In this document: in pieces, positions 5,529 to 7,160 of the stretch
Layout of the letters: every line of letters begins with the position of its first letter
Numbering within the stretch: position 1 is the first letter of the stretch
Source: Desulfobacterales bacterium
GTDB lineage: Bacteria > Desulfobacterota > Desulfobacteria > Desulfobacterales > 4be13
Direction: 5' to 3'
DNA: 7,160 nt
NCBI GenBank assembly: GCA_029940115.1
Contig: JAOZRQ010000080.1
Span: 1-7,160, forward strand
Notes under the pieces: generated by a model
The model's input: the letters and a program-made list of their open reading frames with translations, nothing else
Told to the model about the DNA's origin: nothing
The model's database searches: none
Program-made: the position numbers and the translations under genes

Positions 5529-6379
5529 TCATATCCCTTGATGGTCCAACTGGCATTGATGATCTTTGCGCCCATGTCCCTCGCGTCGTTCAGCGCCTTG
5601 ATCGCATTCACAAGCTTGCCGTTCCCGTTGGCATCCAAAAACTTGAGAGGCATGATCTTTGCGGAAGCGCACACACCGGCAACTCCCGTGGTGTTGTTCC
5701 TCACCGCAGCAATGGTTCCCGCGACATGTGTGCCATGCCCGTTGTCATCGTCAGGGTCCGCGTCATCATTCTGATAATCGTACCCAAACGAATGGATGTT
5801 GGCCTGCAAATCCGGATGATCCGTGTCAACGCCGGTGTCAATCACCGCCACAGTCACATCCTGTGCCGGCTTTCCGTCCGCATAATCCCAAGCCTCGGGC
5901 GCATCAATGTCCGCATCAGCCTTCCCGCCGGTCTGGGCGGTGTTGTGCAGGCCCCACTGCTCTGCAAACTGAGAATCGTCAGGAACTCCCCACGGGTAAA
6001 TCCGGTAATTCGGCTCGATGTATGATATGAACTGCCGAGTCGCATAGGCGGCGATGATCTGGCTCAGTGAGAGGGCTGATCTGTACTGCCAATACTGGAT
6101 GCTCCATGTCGTCCTGTAGCCGCCGGACATCTGGACATAAGTATGCAGCACCTGGACCTCATCCACATCCAGCTCGGTCTTCATGGTCTCAATCTCAGAG
6201 GCGGCCTGCCCATCAAACTTGATGATCAGCTCCCCCTCGTCATAATCCGCAAACGCCACCCCCGTAAACTGGGTCTCCACGGCAATCATCGCAACCAAGG
6301 CAATCAGAACCGTCATGCCCGTCTCAAACATCCCCCTCATCCCCTCAAGCGTCCTTTTCATCCGTTTCATCCGTTTCAT
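5414..6379 (-). pseudogene. Subtilisin-like serine protease (S8), 5' fragment lacking the catalytic serine
   Basis: The N-terminal part of a secreted subtilase. A basic segment (MKRMKRMKR) and hydrophobic helix (22-34) form a signal peptide with likely cleavage after AFA-44. A pro-region follows (about 45-128, GELIIKF, YIEPNY), then QWGLHNT (141-147) and the peptidase core. The catalytic Asp is D181 (VAVIDTGVD), the catalytic His is H215 (NGHGTHVAGT) and the oxyanion Asn is N275 (IINASW). Homology ends near residue 288 (YESQAL, about 5516). The next 33 residues to the stop at 5414 are an out-of-frame reading of the exported-domain sequence. The GTSMAAP-type serine block is missing, so the product cannot be an active protease. 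The start at 6379 is backed by AAGGAG 8 nt upstream; in-frame ATGs at 6370 and 6361 arise from a 9-bp repeat. A deletion that removed the rest of the protease and the start of the next gene explains the arrangement. Confidence 0.85.
6359..6379 (-). repeat. 9-bp repeat encoding MKR-MKR-MKR at the subtilase start
   Basis: The unit CATCCGTTT (plus strand) occurs twice in tandem with a third CAT, giving three possible ATG starts (6379, 6370, 6361) and a highly basic N-region. The ribosome binding site is best placed for the first ATG. Confidence 0.7.
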
Positions 6380-6448
6380 GGCAAAATCTCCTTTTTCAGC
6401 GTTTCAATGGTTGACTTCAATCGGGCCACATGGCCAAAATCGGTTCCA

Positions 6449-6464
6449 AGCAAAAGAACTCCCA
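6449..6464 (-). promoter_or_regulatory. Possible sigma-54 promoter of the subtilase gene
   Basis: The minus strand reads TGGGAGTTCTTTTGCT, with the invariant GG (6463-6462) and GC (6451-6450) separated by 10 bases and a perfect TTGCT -12 element. The -24 element (TGGGAGT against TGGCACG) is weaker. A transcript would start about 60 bases before the ATG at 6379. This is a pattern-only call and I found no better sigma-70 candidate here. Confidence 0.35.
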
Positions 6465-6478
6465 CCTCCCTATCATAA

Positions 6479-6700
6479 TGGATTGTGTGTGGGAAAGGGA
6501 TTTTCTGTTCCCTTTGATTCTTATAGACGGACATCTCACACAAAATGGTCAAAAAAAAATGCGTCTCTGAAAAAAAACTTGGATTGTGTGTGAGAAAGGG
6601 GTTCTCGCTCCCTTTGATTCTTATAGACGGACATCTCAAAGAAAATTGTCAGAAAAAAATGCGTCTCTGAAAAAAACATGGATTGTGGGTAAGAGGGGGA
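6479..6700. repeat. Roughly 100-bp tandem duplication upstream of the subtilase
   Basis: Copy 1 (6479-6579, 101 bp) and copy 2 (6580-6678, 99 bp) both run from TGGATTGTGTGTG through GATTCTTATAGACGGACATC to TGCGTCTCTGAAAAAAA. A third copy starts at 6679 but continues for only about 20 bases. Each full copy contains an inverted pair AAAGGG...CCCTTT (6494-6499/6510-6515 and 6595-6600/6610-6615) and an A-tract followed by TGCGTCTCTGA. There is no credible gene inside. Confidence 0.88.
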
Positions 6701-6898
6701 TTTCGGAATTTACATCAAGAATCTGAACCGCAGATTCCATCAGATTTTTCGGATTTCACAGATTGTCTGTCGGTCCTCTATACATGTCATATGGATAGGC
6801 CAGGTAGGCTGAACCGCAGACTGAGCCAGATTCCATGGACGGATCAGCGCAATCCTCGCCATCTGCGGCCATCTGCGATTCAGAGGCGCACCCATCGG
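6701..6898. other. Gene-free spacer with degenerate CAGATT and CTGAACCGCAGA repeats
   Basis: CAGATT occurs at 6731, 6741 and 6759. CTGAACCGCAGA occurs at 6723-6734 and again at 6809-6820, each followed shortly by CAGATTCCAT (the second after an added CTGAGC). CATCTGCG also occurs twice near 6860. This resembles low-complexity intergenic repeat sequence. Open frames across it show no domain. Confidence 0.5.
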
Positions 6899-7160
6899 CG
6901 AGTGAAAGAAACCCGGCTTCGCTCTCAAAATGTTGGGCGATCAGGTTGCGACAAGTTGGTGCTGGCATCAGAAGCCGGGTTTCTTTTTGGCGATCAGGTT
7001 GCGACAGATTGGTCCTGGCATCAGAAGCCGGGTTTCCTTCAACGAGTGGGAGAAACCCGGCTTCGCTCTCAAAGTGTTGGGCAATCAGGTTGCGACAGAT
7101 TGGTCCTGGCATCAGAAGCCGGGTTTCTTTTTGGCGATCAGGTTGCGACAGATTGGTCCT
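6899..7160. repeat. Nested 144-bp / 53-bp repeat field with long hairpins
   Basis: A 144-bp unit starts at 6899 and again at 7043 (CGAGTGnnAGAAACCCGG, then CTTCGCTCTCAAA) and runs off the window. Inside it a roughly 53-bp subunit (GGCGATCAGGTTGCGACA through CATCAGAAGCCGGGTTTC) occurs at 6936, 6989 and 7080, with a fourth started at 7133. AGAAACCCGGCTTC and GAAGCCGGGTTTC are inverted repeats of each other. They give a perfect 13-bp stem across 7023-7063 and longer-range stems from the other arms. There are no spacers of unique sequence and no credible gene. Confidence 0.88.

Noticed and set aside
5505..5530. Programmed -1 frameshift linking subtilase and exported domain
   Set aside because: The shift needed is -1, but no slippery heptamer is present and the protease lacks its catalytic serine block, so a deletion fits better.
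6376..6639. Minus-strand 87-codon open frame over the tandem 100-bp repeat
   Set aside because: It is repeat-encoded peptide that overlaps the subtilase leader and start; no initiation signal or family resemblance.
6756..7112. Minus-strand 118-codon open frame
   Set aside because: It is written across the 144/53-bp repeats (the same peptide, CRNLIAQHFESEAGF, recurs), has no ribosome binding site or domain, and is best explained as repeat translation.
6899..7160. CRISPR array
   Set aside because: The repeats are directly nested with no unique spacers of uniform length, and no cas genes are present.

Overview
The window looks like an accessory, rearranged stretch of a Gram-negative chromosome, most likely a desulfobacterial (Desulfobacterota, Desulfonema/Desulfococcus-like) genome. 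That guess rests on the mix of an Rpn-type recombination-promoting nuclease, DUF3160, secreted PKD/dockerin and subtilase proteins, an orphan YafQ toxin and several families of dispersed and tandem repeats. No rRNA, tRNA or housekeeping gene is present to confirm it, so the assignment is inference only.

Layout. A heptanucleotide tandem array (1-77) runs into the 3' end of a DUF3160 gene on the minus strand, which has lost its N-terminal half. The break in DUF3160 homology falls at about 1430, where a complete YafQ-type toxin gene begins on the plus strand (1431-1700) with no antitoxin beside it. A repeat-rich gap (1701-1985) follows. An intact Rpn-family PD-(D/E)XK nuclease gene (2957-1986, minus) has a good promoter and lies between two direct copies of a roughly 98-bp palindrome-bearing repeat (1836-1934 and 3099-3195).

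Next comes a minus-strand cluster, read from right to left. It begins with a 5' subtilase fragment (from 6379) fused out of frame at about 5515 to the 3' part of a secreted protein (to 4827). A 166-aa secreted single-domain protein (4728-4228) follows, then a 316-aa secreted protein with the same domain plus PKD and dockerin modules (4163-3213). All three carry versions of one roughly 140-residue exported domain that I cannot name, with conserved DIRQ.GE, NP.GN.GPP, SWDP, DM.T.T and GGN.DQ motifs. A strong intrinsic terminator separates the last two genes.

The right-hand 780 bp (6380-7160) has no credible gene. It holds a possible sigma-54 promoter for the subtilase gene, a roughly 100-bp tandem duplication with inverted AAAGGG/CCCTTT sites, and a nested 144-bp/53-bp repeat field with long hairpins that continues past the window edge.

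How the genes fit together: the minus-strand cluster is a family of exported, probably surface or extracellular proteins expanded by duplication, with one member now broken by a deletion. The left part is a graveyard of recombination: two truncated genes, an orphan toxin and repeat copies around an Rpn nuclease. I found no complete multi-gene defence or biosynthetic system. The most original items are the triplicated exported domain and the repeat-bracketed Rpn cassette.
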